The translations under genes were made by a program, and so were the position numbers. Shown piece by piece: positions 6,002-6,049 of a stretch of 6,049 bases of DNA. The DNA is from an uncultured Candidatus Udaeobacter sp. Its GTDB lineage: Bacteria > Verrucomicrobiota > Verrucomicrobiia > Chthoniobacterales > UBA10450. Location: positions 1-6,049 of the forward strand of contig CATPBS010000221.1 in assembly GCA_955652715.1 (NCBI GenBank). Reading direction: 5' to 3'. Within the stretch, counting starts at the first letter, position 1. Each line of letters begins with the position of its first letter. Below the pieces are notes generated by a model. It saw only the letters and a program-made list of their open reading frames with translations. It ran no database searches and was not told where the DNA came from.

Positions 6002-6029
6002 ATAATGTCCAGCCACCCGCGAGGCGCAA
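6002..6029 (-). promoter_or_regulatory. Weak candidate promoter of tRNA-Gly
   Basis: On the minus strand TTGCGC (6029-6024) and CATTAT (6007-6002) are 16 bp apart, and the latter ends 18 bp before the mature tRNA 5' end. Each box matches consensus only in part. The remaining upstream bases to 6049 show no gene. Confidence 0.25.
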
Positions 6030-6049
6030 CCTTTTAATTGCTCCCGCGC

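Overview
The window looks like an ordinary stretch of chromosome from a moderately GC-rich, soil-type bacterium. Every gene I can support lies on the minus strand. The best guess at lineage is Verrucomicrobia (PVC group). This is inference from three things: a two-domain nucleoside diphosphate kinase of a type I associate with that group, a small GIY-YIG protein ending in EKYLKSGSGRAF, and many short palindromic repeats between and inside genes. None of these proves the assignment.

In the direction of transcription (right to left) the order is as follows. A tRNA-Gly(GCC) lies at 5909-5983. A mosaic of short repeats follows at 5804-5915 and includes a 17-bp hairpin sharing bases with the tRNA 3' end. 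Then come a small GIY-YIG nuclease-family protein (5557-5799), an exported DUF1326-type cysteine-cluster protein (4687-5451), and a two-domain nucleoside diphosphate kinase (3444-4520) whose first domain lacks the catalytic residues. A PLP aminotransferase of the aspartate/prephenate group (2248-3411) and a GH57 1,4-alpha-glucan branching enzyme (533-2152) follow. The left edge holds the first 151 codons of an exported protein with a FlgD-Ig-like domain (1-454, cut by the window).

The kinase and aminotransferase genes are 32 bp apart and may share a transcript. The others are separated by 56-170 bp, mostly occupied by repeats, so one operon cannot be assumed. The functions do not form a single pathway: nucleotide metabolism, amino-acid metabolism, glycogen metabolism and two exported proteins. 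I see no sign of a defence system, prophage, CRISPR array or complete insertion sequence.

The most distinctive content is repetitive. A 62-bp palindrome is translated in frame inside the branching-enzyme gene. A 7-bp tandem repeat sits at the 5' end of the same gene. An 80-bp inverted repeat runs into the start codon of the exported protein. The tRNA 3' end has an inverted copy just downstream. No gene has a convincing Shine-Dalgarno sequence at its likely start.
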